Assembly: GCF_002119685.1 (NCBI RefSeq)
Contig: NZ_CP021108.1
Coordinates: 434,001 to 498,000, forward strand
Reading direction: 5' to 3'
DNA from: Bordetella genomosp. 8
GTDB lineage: Bacteria; Pseudomonadota; Gammaproteobacteria; Burkholderiales; Burkholderiaceae_B
DNA: 64,000 bases
Shown: positions 54,728 to 63,720 of the stretch, in pieces
Layout: each line of letters begins with the position of its first letter
Numbering within the stretch: the first letter of the stretch is position 1
Notes under the pieces: generated by a model
What the model was told of the DNA's origin: nothing
What the model saw: the letters and a program-made list of their open reading frames with translations, nothing else
The model's database searches: none
Translations under genes and position numbers: made by a program

Positions 54728-54785
54728 AGAAAATGCGATTTCTTATACATGTCGCCTGCGACGCGTATAAAAATCCGGTTTTTCT
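54728..54785. repeat. 58-base imperfect palindrome between hxsC and tRNA-Leu
   Basis: Two 29-base arms centred at 54756-54757 pair at roughly three quarters of positions. The best part is TTATACATGTCGC facing GCGACGCGTATAA. It lies 120 bases beyond hxsC and 100 bases from the tRNA 3' end. It could be an extended terminator stem or a recombination/operator site left from the island. There is no trailing T-run typical of a plain terminator. Confidence 0.55.
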
Positions 54786-54883
54786 GTACACGTACGGCGA
54801 AGTCCGAGGGGTGCCCGCAGCTGTGCGGCGGGCAGGACGCATATAGTTGGCTCAGGATAGGCCAGTCGGCATATGGAATCTAA

Positions 54884-54968
54884 TGGTGCCCGGGGCCGGA
54901 ATCGAACCGGCACGCCTTGCGGCGGGGGATTTTGAGTCCCCTGCGTCTACCAATTTCACCACCCGGGC
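54884..54968 (-). tRNA. tRNA-Leu (anticodon CAA)
   Basis: Read on the minus strand, the gene begins GCCCGGGTGG and ends CCCGGGCACCA, so a 7-bp acceptor stem and an encoded CCA are present. The anticodon stem-loop GGGGA-CTCAAAA-TCCCC gives anticodon CAA (tRNA-Leu). A long variable arm and the GGTTCGATTCC T-loop are present. Its 3' end faces the hxs island, the usual side for tRNA-targeted integration. Confidence 0.95.
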
Positions 54969-55261
54969 AGGTCGTGCGCGGGCGTCCTTGACGTTCGACG
55001 GACTGGGCAGATCCAGCGGAGGGACCTGCCACGGCCGTACAAACAGACGCCGCGTGGCGGAAAGGTCGGCATTATAGCTGACTTGCCGGCCGCTGCTGCC
55101 CGAGGCGGCAGGGCACCCGCAAACCAGTGCCCACCGGCGACTTGAAAAAACCTGCCGCGGCCCCATACTCCAGCCGGTCGGCCGCCTGGCGCTGAGCCGA
55201 CCTATCCCGGCGGCGTCCAGGACGGCCGCCATCCCACCAACGCAGACACGAAGATTTCGAC

Positions 55262-57169
55262 ATGAGCGAAACCGCATCCCATTCCGCATCGGAGACCCTG
55301 GGCTTCCAGGCTGAGGTCAAGCAGCTGCTGCACCTCATGATCCACTCCCTGTACAGCAACAAGGAAATTTTCCTGCGCGAGCTGGTTTCGAACGCGTCCG
55401 ATGCCTGCGACAAGCTGCGCTTCGAGGCGATCGACAACCCCGCGCTGATGGAAGGCGATTCCGAGCTTGGCATCCGGGTCGACTACGACAAGGCTGCTCG
55501 CACCATCACGATCTCGGACAACGGCATCGGCCTGTCGCGCGAAGAAGCGGTGGCCAACCTGGGCACCATCGCCCGTTCCGGCACCCGCGAGTTTTTCTCA
55601 AAACTAACCGGCGACAAGCAGAAGGACGCCCAGCTGATCGGCCAGTTCGGCGTCGGCTTCTATTCTTCCTTCATTGTGGCCGACAAGGTCACCGTGGTGA
55701 GCCGCCGCGCCGGTGCGCCAGCCGACCAGGCGATCCGCTGGGAATCGGACGGCCAGGGTGAGTTCACCATCGCCCAGGCCGAAAAGGCCGGCCGCGGCAC
55801 CGACGTGACGCTGCACCTGCGCGCCGACGAAGACGAACTGCTGAGCAACTGGAAGCTGCGCGAGATCCTGCGCCGGTATTCCGACCATATCTCCCTGCCC
55901 ATCAGCATGGCCAAGGAAGAATGGGACGCCGACAAGGGCGAACAGGTCCGCAAGGACGAATGGGAGACGGTCAACCAGGCCAACGCGCTGTGGACCCGGT
56001 CCAAGAACGACATCACGGAAGAGCAGTACCGCGAGTTCTACAAGCACGTCGCGCACGACTACGACGACCCGCTGGCCTGGACCCACAACCGCGTGGAAGG
56101 CCGCAGCGAATATACGCAGCTGCTGTACATCCCCAAGCACGCGCCCATGGATATGTGGGATCGCGATGCCCGCCGCGGCGTCAAGCTGTACGTCAAGCGC
56201 GTCTTCATCATGGACGACGCGGAGCAACTGCTGCCGATGTACCTGCGCTTCGTGCGCGGCGTGATCGACTCGGCGGACCTGCCGCTGAACGTGTCACGCG
56301 AAATCCTGCAGGAAAGCCGCGACGTGCGCGCCATCCGCGAAGGCTCGTCCAAGCGCGTGCTGTCGCTGCTGGAAGACCTGGCGGAGAACCGCAAGGACGA
56401 CTACGCGTTGTTCTGGACGGAGTTCGGCACGGTGTTGAAGGAAGGCACCGGCGAAGACGTCTCCAACCAGGAACGCATCGCCAAGCTGCTGCGCTTCGCC
56501 TCCACGCATAACGAAGACGCCGCGCAGAACGTGTCCTTCGCCGACTACGTGTCGCGCATGAAGGAGGGCCAGGACAAGATCTATTACGTCACGGCCGACA
56601 GCTACGCGGCGGCCAAGAATAGCCCGCACCTGGAAATCTTCCGCAAGAAAGGCATCGAAGTCCTGCTGCTGTCCGACCGCGTCGACGAATGGATGCTGTC
56701 CTATCTGCGCGAGTTCGACGGCAAGTCGCTGGTGTCCGTGGCCAAGGGCGGCCTGGACCTGGACGCGCTGGCGGACGAAGAGGAAAAGAAAAAGCAGGCG
56801 GAAGTCCAGGAATCGCTGAAGCCGCTGGTCGAACGCCTGAAGACTGCCCTGGGCGACAAGGTCGCCGACGTGCGCGTCACCCTGCGTCTGGTCGATTCCC
56901 CAGCCTGCATCGTCGTCGGCCAGAACGACCTAAGCCCGAACCTGCTGCGCATGTTGAAGGCAGCAGGCCAGGAAGCCCCCACGGTCAAGCCGGCGTTGGA
57001 AATCAATCCGGAACACGGCCTGGTGGCCCGCCTGCGCGACGCCGCGGACGCCGATTTCGACGATTGGGCGAACCTGCTGCTCGACCAGGCCATGCTGGCG
57101 GAAGGCGCGCAGCTGGCCGACCCGGCGGCTTTTGTGAAGCGGATGAACGCGTTGCTGTTGAAGCAGTGA
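55262..57169 (+). CDS. htpG: Molecular chaperone HtpG (Hsp90)
   Basis: A 635-aa cytoplasmic Hsp90 ATPase. The N-terminal GHKL nucleotide site is marked by [17 protein letters not shown] near residue 36, [10 protein letters not shown] near 84 and [17 protein letters not shown] near 122. The middle domain carries the catalytic-loop Arg in [20 protein letters not shown] near 343. The dimerisation domain closes the protein. Length is normal for proteobacteria. A strong terminator follows. The region 54969-55261 between the tRNA and htpG holds no other gene I can support and probably contains the heat-shock promoter. Confidence 0.97.
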   Translation: MSETASHSASETLGFQAEVKQLLHLMIHSLYSNKEIFLRELVSNASDACDKLRFEAIDNPALMEGDSELGIRVDYDKAARTITISDNGIGLSREEAVANLGTIARSGTREFFSKLTGDKQKDAQLIGQFGVGFYSSFIVADKVTVVSRRAGAPADQAIRWESDGQGEFTIAQAEKAGRGTDVTLHLRADEDELLSNWKLREILRRYSDHISLPISMAKEEWDADKGEQVRKDEWETVNQANALWTRSKNDITEEQYREFYKHVAHDYDDPLAWTHNRVEGRSEYTQLLYIPKHAPMDMWDRDARRGVKLYVKRVFIMDDAEQLLPMYLRFVRGVIDSADLPLNVSREILQESRDVRAIREGSSKRVLSLLEDLAENRKDDYALFWTEFGTVLKEGTGEDVSNQERIAKLLRFASTHNEDAAQNVSFADYVSRMKEGQDKIYYVTADSYAAAKNSPHLEIFRKKGIEVLLLSDRVDEWMLSYLREFDGKSLVSVAKGGLDLDALADEEEKKKQAEVQESLKPLVERLKTALGDKVADVRVTLRLVDSPACIVVGQNDLSPNLLRMLKAAGQEAPTVKPALEINPEHGLVARLRDAADADFDDWANLLLDQAMLAEGAQLADPAAFVKRMNALLLKQ

Positions 57170-57193
57170 CGAGCGCACGCGTTACCTAAAGGG

Positions 57194-57230
57194 GCGCTGA
57201 ATTACCGGCCGGTAATTCGGCGCTTCTTTT
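57194..57230 (+). terminator. Rho-independent terminator of htpG
   Basis: A 30-base near-perfect hairpin (57194-57223) with GCGCTGAATTACCGG facing CCGGTAATTCGGCGC is followed by TTCTTTTT. The stem centre is itself the palindrome GAATTACCGGCCGGTAATTC, the first of three related palindromes here. Confidence 0.8.
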
Positions 57231-57319
57231 TGTCCATTTCCACTTCTGATTACCGCTCGGTAATATTCGTCCGCGTCAGCCCTTTTTTGGCCAGTGAAAT
57301 TACCGTACGGGAATTTCAC
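57199..57319. repeat. Three evenly spaced ATTACCG-type palindromes
   Basis: AATTACCGGCCGGTAATT (57200-57217), ATTACCGCTCGGTAAT (57249-57264) and GTGAAATTACCG-TA-CGGGAATTTCAC (57294-57319) share the dyad ATTACCG-N2-CGGTAAT. Centres are 48 and 50 bases apart. They lie in the 328-base gap between the convergent htpG and MFS genes, where no other gene is visible. They look like operators for an unknown, possibly TetR-type regulator, or a small repeat family. Confidence 0.6.
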
Positions 57320-57497
57320 CGAGCGACAGCAAGCCCACGCTCCACTTGCAAAAGGTGCTCGATCTAGCGGACCTCATCGGTTTGGAAATCGTGGCCCGAC
57401 CTAAGCGGGGTGGCTTCTGATGCTCGATCGTGTGCTTGAACGGCTGTCGGATCAGAAGGACCAGGCGATCGGTGGCGATGCCTGAATGCCACGCGAC

Positions 57498-58805
57498 CTA
57501 CATCTCTATCCGCTCCACCTTCCCCACCAACAGGATGTACGACAGCGCTCCCAGCAGCGCCAGCGTAGCCACGTAGACGATGGCCGGGGCGAAGTTGTCC
57601 TGCGTGACCAGATACCCGATCACAATGGGCGTGCAGATCGACGACAGATTCCCGACGAAGTTGAACACGCCGCCGGTCAGGCCCAGTAGCCGCACAGGCG
57701 CCAGCGCGGAGACCAGCGACCAGGTGATCGACGCCAGGCCGTTGCCGAAGAAGGCCAGTGCAAGGAAGAAGATCACCCAGCCCGTCGAGTCGGTGTAGTT
57801 CGCGCCTATCATCGACGTCGAAATCAGCAGGCCCAGGATGATGGGCAGCTTGCGCGCCATGCCGACCGTGGCGCCGCGCCGGATCAGCCAATCGGACAGC
57901 ACGCCGGAGCACAGCACGCCGATGAACGCCGCCAGGAAGGGCACGGAGGCCAGGAAGCCTGACTTGATGAAATCCATGCCGCGGTACTTCACCAGATAGG
58001 TCGGAAACCACGTCAGGAAGAACCATAGCGTCGAGGTCAGGCAGAACTGCCCCAGGTAGACGCCCCACAGCTTGCGGCGCGACATGACCAGCCCCAGGTC
58101 GGCCCAGGCGAAGGGCGTCTTCTTTTCGCTGGCGCGGCGTTCCAGGTCCACCACGCCGCCGCCCTGGCGGATCAGTTCGATTTCCGCCTCGTTGGCGCCG
58201 CGAAACTGGCGCGGTTCGCGGTAGACCAGGAACCACAGCACGCCCCACACGATGCCGATCAGGCCGGTGCTGACGAACACCATGTGCCAGCCGTAGTGAT
58301 GCTGCAGCCAAGCCAGTACCGGTGTCAGGAATGCCAGCCCGACGAATTGGCCGGACGTATAGAAACCGATGGCCGTGGCGCGCTCGCGTTCGGGGAACCA
58401 GGTCGTGACGACGCGGTTGTTGATCGGATAGGCCGGCGCTTCCAGCGCGCCGACCGCCAGCCGCAGCACGAACAGCGCGACGAAGCTGCCCGCGAAGCCC
58501 ATGAAAAAGGTTGCCGCCGACCACAGTATCAGCGCGATGGCATACAGCACGCGCGGCGCGACGCGGTCCACCAGCCAGCCGCCGGGGATCTGCATCGCCG
58601 CGTAGGTCCAGCCGAAGGCGGAGAGGATCAGGCCTTCGCGTACCGTATCCAGGCCGAACTCGTCGCGCAGCGCCGGCGCCGCGATGGATAGATTGCTGCG
58701 GTCCAGGTAGTTGATCACCACGGTGATGAACAGCATCACCATGATCAGATAACGCGTACGGCTAGGCTGCGCGCCGGGCAGGGCGCCGATGTGTGCGGTC
58801 TGCAC
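57498..58805 (-). CDS. MFS transporter, galactonate/hexuronate type (DgoT-like)
   Basis: A 435-aa carrier of the anion:cation symporter family with about 12 helices. It shows FSAFGWTYAAMQIPGGWLVDRVAPR-like helix 2 sequence with the DRxxPR loop and a long central loop. The last gene of the dgo operon, it lies 23 bases after dgoD, so it is the probable proton-coupled importer of D-galactonate (the DgoT role). Confidence 0.85.
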   Translation of the reverse strand: MQTAHIGALPGAQPSRTRYLIMVMLFITVVINYLDRSNLSIAAPALRDEFGLDTVREGLILSAFGWTYAAMQIPGGWLVDRVAPRVLYAIALILWSAATFFMGFAGSFVALFVLRLAVGALEAPAYPINNRVVTTWFPERERATAIGFYTSGQFVGLAFLTPVLAWLQHHYGWHMVFVSTGLIGIVWGVLWFLVYREPRQFRGANEAEIELIRQGGGVVDLERRASEKKTPFAWADLGLVMSRRKLWGVYLGQFCLTSTLWFFLTWFPTYLVKYRGMDFIKSGFLASVPFLAAFIGVLCSGVLSDWLIRRGATVGMARKLPIILGLLISTSMIGANYTDSTGWVIFFLALAFFGNGLASITWSLVSALAPVRLLGLTGGVFNFVGNLSSICTPIVIGYLVTQDNFAPAIVYVATLALLGALSYILLVGKVERIEM

Positions 58806-58828
58806 GCTTGTCTCCTTTATCTATCTAT

Positions 58829-59977
58829 TTACCATTCGGCGAAGCTGCCATCCTTGTGGCGCCACACCGGGTTGCGCCAGCGGTGTCCCACCGCGGCGCG
58901 TTCCTTGACGTATTCCTCGTTGACCTCGATGCCCAGCCCCGGCCCCTGGGGTATCGCCACCATGCCGTCGCGGTAGTCGAAGACTTCGCGATTGCTGATG
59001 TAATCCAGCAGGTCGTTGGCGGCGTTGTAGTGAATGCCCAGGCTCTGTTCCTGGATGAAGGCGTTGTAGCAGCCGGCATCGATCTGCAGGCAGGTGGCCA
59101 GCGCGATCGGGCCCAGCGGGCAGTGCAGGGCGAGGGCGACGTCGTAGGCCTCGGCCATCGCCGCGATCTTGCGCGTTTCGGTGATGCCGCCGGCATGCGA
59201 CGGATCGGGCTGGATGATGTCCACGTAGCCTTCGGACAGGATGCGCTTGAAGTCCCAGCGGGAAAACAGCCGCTCGCCCAGCGCGATCGGCGTGGACGAC
59301 AGGGGCGCCAGTTCCTTCAGGGCCTCGTAGTGCTCGCTGAGCACAGGCTCTTCGATGAACATCAGCTTGTAGGGCTCCAGCTCCTTGATCAGGACCTTGG
59401 CCATCGGCTTGTGCACCCGGCCGTGGAAGTCCACGCCGATACCGACGTCCGGCCCGACCGCATCGCGTACGGCGGCGACGTTTTCCAGGCACTTGCGCAC
59501 CTTGTCGTGCGTATCGATGTACTGCAGTTCTTCCGTGCCGTTCATCTTGACCGCGGTGAAGCCGCGCTCCACCGCGGCCTTGGCGGCGGCCGCCGTATCG
59601 GCGGGCCGGTCGCCGCCTATCCACGAATACACGCGGATGCGATCGCGCACATTGCCGCCCAGCAGCTGGGAGACGGGCACGCCCAGCGCGCGGCCCTTGA
59701 TGTCCCACAGCGCCTGGTCGATACCGGCCAGCGCGCTCATGTGGATGGCGCCGCCGCGGTAGAAGCCGCCGCGGTACAGCACGGTCCAGTGGTCTTCGAT
59801 GTTGCGCGGGTCCTTGCCGACCAGATAGTCCGCCAGTTCCTCGACCGCGGCGGCGACGCTGTGGGCGCGGCCTTCCACGACGGGCTCGCCCCAGCCGACG
59901 ATGCCTTCATCGGTTTCGATCTTCAGGAAGCACCAGCGCGGCGGAACGATGTAGGTGGTGAGCTTGGTGATTTTCAT
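58829..59977 (-). CDS. dgoD: D-galactonate dehydratase
   Basis: A 382-aa enolase-superfamily enzyme that removes water from D-galactonate to give 2-dehydro-3-deoxygalactonate. Motifs include [25 protein letters not shown] at the capping domain, [11 protein letters not shown] near residue 182 with the first metal Asp, EEPVLSEH near 208, [12 protein letters not shown] near 256 and [10 protein letters not shown] near 285, which carries the catalytic His. The start at 59977 overlaps the aldolase gene stop by 4 bases. Length and the neighbouring dgoA and dgoK make the assignment firm. Confidence 0.93.
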   Translation of the reverse strand: MKITKLTTYIVPPRWCFLKIETDEGIVGWGEPVVEGRAHSVAAAVEELADYLVGKDPRNIEDHWTVLYRGGFYRGGAIHMSALAGIDQALWDIKGRALGVPVSQLLGGNVRDRIRVYSWIGGDRPADTAAAAKAAVERGFTAVKMNGTEELQYIDTHDKVRKCLENVAAVRDAVGPDVGIGVDFHGRVHKPMAKVLIKELEPYKLMFIEEPVLSEHYEALKELAPLSSTPIALGERLFSRWDFKRILSEGYVDIIQPDPSHAGGITETRKIAAMAEAYDVALALHCPLGPIALATCLQIDAGCYNAFIQEQSLGIHYNAANDLLDYISNREVFDYRDGMVAIPQGPGLGIEVNEEYVKERAAVGHRWRNPVWRHKDGSFAEW

Positions 59978-60645
59978 GCTTGCTGTCTCGTGGATGGATA
60001 GGCCTGGCGCCAGGCCGCGATGAAGTCGCGCGCGTTGGCGGCGACCTGGTCGGCGGTCATGCCGGGCTTGTACAAGGCGGAGCCCAGGCCGTAGCCCGAT
60101 GCGCCGGCCCGGGCGAATTCGGCGATGCTGGCGGGCGTGATGCCGCCCACGGGCACCAGCGCCACCTCGGGTGGGATGACCGCGCGCCAGGCCTTGACGA
60201 CGGCCGGGCCCAGCTGCTCGGCGGGGAACATCTTCAGCAGGTCGGCGCCGGCCGCCAGCGCGGCGAATGCCTCGGTGGGCGTGGCGACGCCGGGGCAGCA
60301 GGCCATCAGGGCCGATTTGGCCGCGCGGATGACCTGCGCGTCGCTGTGCGGCATGACGACGATTTCGCCGCCGGCGCGAACGATTTCCGGGCAGATGGCG
60401 GGATCCAGCACCGTGCCCGCGCCGATCATGCAATCCAGCGGCAGGGCCTGGCGCAACTGGCGGATGCTTTCCAGCGGCTCGGGCGAGTTCAGCGGCACTT
60501 CGATGATGCGAAAGCCCGCTTCGTAAAGGACGGTGCCGACGGCTTCGGCTTCCGTGGGCTTGATCCCGCGCAGGATGGCGATCAGGCCGCACTGCGTCAT
60601 GGCGGTCTGCAAGGGCGATTGCGCGGTTTTCAGGACGGGAGGCAT
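59974..60645 (-). CDS. dgoA: 2-Dehydro-3-deoxy-6-phosphogalactonate aldolase
   Basis: A 223-aa class I aldolase (KDPG/KDPGal family). It splits 2-dehydro-3-deoxy-6-phosphogalactonate into pyruvate and glyceraldehyde 3-phosphate. Catalytic features are the Glu in [11 protein letters not shown] near residue 48, GAGTVLDP near 76 and the Schiff-base Lys in [11 protein letters not shown] near 137. It sits between dgoK and dgoD in one operon. Confidence 0.92.
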   Translation of the reverse strand: MPPVLKTAQSPLQTAMTQCGLIAILRGIKPTEAEAVGTVLYEAGFRIIEVPLNSPEPLESIRQLRQALPLDCMIGAGTVLDPAICPEIVRAGGEIVVMPHSDAQVIRAAKSALMACCPGVATPTEAFAALAAGADLLKMFPAEQLGPAVVKAWRAVIPPEVALVPVGGITPASIAEFARAGASGYGLGSALYKPGMTADQVAANARDFIAAWRQAYPSTRQQA

Positions 60646-60664
60646 GGCGATTCCTCGTTGCGGT

Positions 60665-61669
60665 TCAGGGCTGGCGGATCAGGCCGGCCGATACGGCAAG
60701 CCGCCACAATCCGCGTTCGGCGGCTAGTCCGGCCAGGGTGGGAGCGGCCAGGCCGAAATGCGGCAAGGCGCTCGCGTAGCGGCGACACAGGTCCTCGTCG
60801 CCGCACAGGACGATGCGCGACGGCATGCCGCGGGCATCCAATAGCGCGCGCAGCGCGGCGGCTTCGTGCCCGATCAGCAGGCCGGACAGGTAATCCGGCT
60901 GGGCCTGGGCGGACAACTGTCCCGTCAGGCCCAATGCGCGCGTGCTGAAAATCGTCGACAGCACGCCGCCCTGGCCCAGCGCCGAACCCGCGACTTCCAG
61001 GCCGCGCTGGAAGGCGGCATCGTCCGGCGCGGCGGGATCTTTCATCGTCCGGCCCAGGATCGTGTGGCCGCGCAGCGCGGCGTAGACCTCGCCGGTCATG
61101 AAGGTGTCGAACTCGACGATGCGCCCGCCGCGCACCCGCACCCATTTGCAGTGGGTGCCGGGCAGGCCGACCAGCAGGTCGTCGTCCACGGTGCCGCCAG
61201 CGCCGGCTTCGCTGTCGATGAGGCCGACGACCTGCGTTTCCTCGCCGCGCATCACGTTGGCCAGGCCCTGCCGTTGGAGCAGGCCGGGAATGATGTGCAG
61301 CATGGCGCCGCGATGGGTGTCGACCTTCGCCAACTGCGCGCCGATGCCGCGCGGGTCGGCGGGGACGTCCAGGTAAGGCGCCTGCGCCCAGCCCTGCGCG
61401 CTGCCCACCATCCCGCAGGCGATCACGGGCAGGCCCGGCTGCGCGCGCAGCCAGTCGCCGCACGCCTGTTCGAAGGCCAACTCGAAACCCACGGCGGCCG
61501 AAGCAGGCATCGGGCCGTCGGTCGAAGGCGCCGGCAGCCGCATGATTCCCCACGGCAGATGCCGCGTGTCCAGCACCCGGCCATCTGGGCCCATACGGTA
61601 GGCCCGCAACGAAGAGGTGCCCCAGTCCAGTGCGATGAGCACCGCGGAGTGTGTCGCGTCCGGATTCAT
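60665..61669 (-). CDS. dgoK: 2-Dehydro-3-deoxygalactonokinase
   Basis: A 334-aa sugar-acid kinase of the DgoK family, phosphorylating 2-dehydro-3-deoxygalactonate. The N-terminal phosphate loop is ALDWGTSSLRAYRM near residue 13. Other family segments are CGMVGSAQGWAQAPY near 86 and LVGLPGTHCKWVRV near 166. It is the first gene of the dgo operon, divergent from an IclR regulator, and is followed after 19 bases by dgoA. Confidence 0.92.
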   Translation of the reverse strand: MNPDATHSAVLIALDWGTSSLRAYRMGPDGRVLDTRHLPWGIMRLPAPSTDGPMPASAAVGFELAFEQACGDWLRAQPGLPVIACGMVGSAQGWAQAPYLDVPADPRGIGAQLAKVDTHRGAMLHIIPGLLQRQGLANVMRGEETQVVGLIDSEAGAGGTVDDDLLVGLPGTHCKWVRVRGGRIVEFDTFMTGEVYAALRGHTILGRTMKDPAAPDDAAFQRGLEVAGSALGQGGVLSTIFSTRALGLTGQLSAQAQPDYLSGLLIGHEAAALRALLDARGMPSRIVLCGDEDLCRRYASALPHFGLAAPTLAGLAAERGLWRLAVSAGLIRQP

Positions 61670-61759
61670 GAATTCTTCCTTTTTTGTGTGTTGGTCCTTA
61701 CTTGCCTCCTGGCCGGATTCTAGTACTCGTCGATGATTTGCTCAAAATATAGAATTTCG

Positions 61760-61774
61760 TCCCATATATAGGGA
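61760..61774. promoter_or_regulatory. Candidate operator in the dgo/IclR divergent region
   Basis: TCCC-ATATATA-GGGA is an AT-cored dyad about 90 bases upstream of dgoK and 100 before the chosen regulator start. The surrounding AT-rich stretch should hold both promoters. An IclR-type repressor site is a reasonable inference. Confidence 0.4.
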
Positions 61775-61877
61775 TACAATGCGAATTCAACGTCACAGCC
61801 GGGGCGAGAGAGATCTGATCCGCGCCGTTGGGACGCTGGCCGTGCAGCAAAGGCGAGGCAAATCGGAAACAGCTGGG

Positions 61878-62687
61878 ATGGATTCAACGAAACAGGCGGA
61901 TCCGGCGTCGCAGACGCTGGGAACGCAGACCTTGATGCGCGGCCTTGCCGTCGTCCAGGCGGTCGCCGGGGGCGCGCGCGAGCTGCGCGACATCTGCGCC
62001 CGTATCGGGGTCGCGCGCAGCACCACGCACAGGCTCGCGAGCTGCCTGGTGCAGGAACGCTATTTACGTGTGCTGCCGGGTTACGGTTACATGCTGGGGC
62101 CGCGCCTAATCGAACTCGGCTTCCAGGCGCGGGAGGAAATTCCCTTGGCCACCCTGGCCCGGCCCTATCTGGACGAGCTGGCGCGGCTCAGCGGCGACAC
62201 CATCCATCTGGCCGTGCGCGAAGGCTCGGACGCGCTCTACCTGGACAAGATACCGGGCAAGAAAGGGCTGGAGATGCGATCGCGGGTCGGTCACCGCATG
62301 CCGCTGGCCGTGACGGGCGTCGGCAAGGCCTTGCTGCTGGACGGCGACGAAGCGGAGTGGGTGACCATGCTGCGCGCCGGTGCGCCGGTGTCTCCCCAGG
62401 CGGCCGGCAATGTGCAGCCGGAAGACCGTTTCCTGGCGCGCATGCGCGAATACGCCCTGTCCGGCTATGCCTTCGATCTGGAGGACAACGAGCCTTCGAT
62501 CCGCTGCGTGGCCGCGCCGGTGCGCGATGCGGCCCGAAAGATCGTCGCGGCCGTCAGCGTGTCCAGCACCATTCCCTACATGCCGATGGAGCGCATGCGC
62601 GAGATGGTGCCGGCCGTGCAATCGGCCGCGCACGGTATTTCCAGTGAATTGGGATGGCGGCCGCCGGAGACGGCGCGGGCCGCCTGA
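61878..62687 (+). CDS. IclR-family transcriptional regulator, probable dgo repressor
   Basis: A regulator of about 269 aa. The winged helix (LRDICARIGVARSTTHRLASCLVQ) is near residues 34-57. The effector domain has LARLSGDTIHLAVREGSDALYLDKI and MPLAVTGVGKALLLDGD. I begin at the ATG at 61878 to match usual family length; an in-frame ATG at 61779 with AGGGA upstream would add 33 basic residues and cannot be excluded. Divergent from dgoK-dgoA-dgoD-MFS, it most likely senses galactonate or a product. In enterobacteria this job is done by a GntR protein, so an IclR is a different solution. Confidence 0.88.
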   Translation: MDSTKQADPASQTLGTQTLMRGLAVVQAVAGGARELRDICARIGVARSTTHRLASCLVQERYLRVLPGYGYMLGPRLIELGFQAREEIPLATLARPYLDELARLSGDTIHLAVREGSDALYLDKIPGKKGLEMRSRVGHRMPLAVTGVGKALLLDGDEAEWVTMLRAGAPVSPQAAGNVQPEDRFLARMREYALSGYAFDLEDNEPSIRCVAAPVRDAARKIVAAVSVSSTIPYMPMERMREMVPAVQSAAHGISSELGWRPPETARAA

Positions 62688-62761
62688 TGGACGTGGCCCG
62701 CGCGCCGGCGCGGGTGTGACGCCTCGTGCTCCAGCCGGCCTCAAGCCTCAAGGCTTGAGGT

Positions 62762-63346
62762 TCAATCCTTGGCCCCGGGCAGCGCCCGCCTGGGGAAGCC
62801 GCACAGGTGGCCGAAGCGCGTCCATTCGAAGGCGGGACCGGGGTCCGTCTTGCGTACGGGCGCGATATCCGAATGGCCGCGCACCGCGCGCAGCGGATGG
62901 CGCACCGCGAGCGCGGGCGCCAGGCGCGCCAGGGCCGCGTACTGCGCATCGGTATAGGGCAGTACGTCCGTGCCCTCCAGTTCGATGCCGATGGAAAAAT
63001 CGTTGCAGCGCTCGCGGCCGTCGAACCACGAGACGCCGGCGTGCCAGGCGCGCGCGTCCGTGCTGACGAACTGCACGACGTCGCCGTCGCGCCTGACGAA
63101 GAAATGCGCCGACACGCGCAGGCCGCGCAGCCGCTCCAGCCAGGGATGGGCGCCATAGTCCAGCGTGTTCAGGAACAGCCCGTGTACATGCGGGCCGCCG
63201 AATTCGCCCGGCGGCAGGCTGATGTTGTGGATCACCAGCAGCGATATCGTCGTCCCGTCCGGCCTCGCGTCATGATTGGGCGAAGGCGCGTGCGTCACGC
63301 CGCGCGCGGGTTTCAACCATCCATGCCGATCGAGTTGCAGCGCCAT
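62762..63346 (-). CDS. ampD: 1,6-Anhydro-N-acetylmuramyl-L-alanine amidase AmpD
   Basis: A 194-aa cytoplasmic amidase of peptidoglycan recycling that removes the peptide from anhydro-muropeptides. Zinc-site segments are VIHNISLPPGEFGG near residue 35, RVSAHFFVRRDG near 78, and RGHSDIAPVRKTDPGPAFEW near 152, which contains the conserved Asp. Normal AmpD length is about 180-190 aa. The ATG at 63346 is chosen. It lies 73 bases downstream of a small zinc-ribbon-like protein gene on the same strand. Confidence 0.9.
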   Translation of the reverse strand: MALQLDRHGWLKPARGVTHAPSPNHDARPDGTTISLLVIHNISLPPGEFGGPHVHGLFLNTLDYGAHPWLERLRGLRVSAHFFVRRDGDVVQFVSTDARAWHAGVSWFDGRERCNDFSIGIELEGTDVLPYTDAQYAALARLAPALAVRHPLRAVRGHSDIAPVRKTDPGPAFEWTRFGHLCGFPRRALPGAKD

Positions 63347-63419
63347 GCCGTACCGTGGTCCTTTTCCTGCGTTGCCGTAGTGGGTTGCGTTGGCCTGGGT
63401 TGCCGCGGTTCGGGCTGCC

Positions 63420-63719
63420 CTAGTATTTGGCCTCCAGCCTGGCGTGCTCCTGGCACCACGTGCGCCCATCGACCAGGGCGGCGTCCGAGCGGGGCAGGTG
63501 GATGCCGCAATGCGCGCAGCGCACCATCTGTTCGGCCGGCACGGCCCGGCGCGCGGCGCCCGATCGGCCCCGCGCGCGCTGCGCCCCGTTGCCGGCGGTG
63601 CTGTTCCTCGTGCCGCCAGCAGCATCGCGCGCCGCGTTGCGGGCGTTGGCGCGGGCGGCGATGCGCGCGATGGTTAGTGCCACCAGCACGACGATGATCC
63701 AGAAAAGTACCTTGCCCAC
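63420..63719 (-). CDS. PP0621-like small membrane protein with zinc-ribbon-like end
   Basis: A 99-aa protein. One N-terminal helix (VLFWIIVVLVALTIARIAARA) is followed by a basic, Ala/Arg-rich linker and a C-terminal CAHC...WCQEH motif that could bind one zinc ion. The start is a GTG at 63719. Such proteins often lie next to ampD and the YpjD-type cytochrome assembly gene. The preceding gene ends one base upstream. Function unknown. Confidence 0.7.
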   Translation of the reverse strand: MGKVLFWIIVVLVALTIARIAARANARNAARDAAGGTRNSTAGNGAQRARGRSGAARRAVPAEQMVRCAHCGIHLPRSDAALVDGRTWCQEHARLEAKY

Positions 63720-63720
63720 T

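Larger units (their letters stand above)
50628..54923. mobile_element. Putative small genomic island carrying the hxs genes
   Basis: The block between the two tRNA-Leu-derived sequences is visibly AT-richer than the rest of the window and uses codons that do not share the extreme GC3 bias. It contains the hxsA, hxsD, hxsB and hxsC genes and about 550 bases of non-conserved upstream DNA. No integrase, transposase or terminal inverted repeats are present, so mobility is either lost or supplied in trans. Boundaries are those of the direct repeat. Confidence 0.55.

Noticed and set aside
57364..57497. Possible decayed regulator gene between htpG and the MFS gene
   Set aside because: Short frames here show no helix-turn-helix or family resemblance on either strand.
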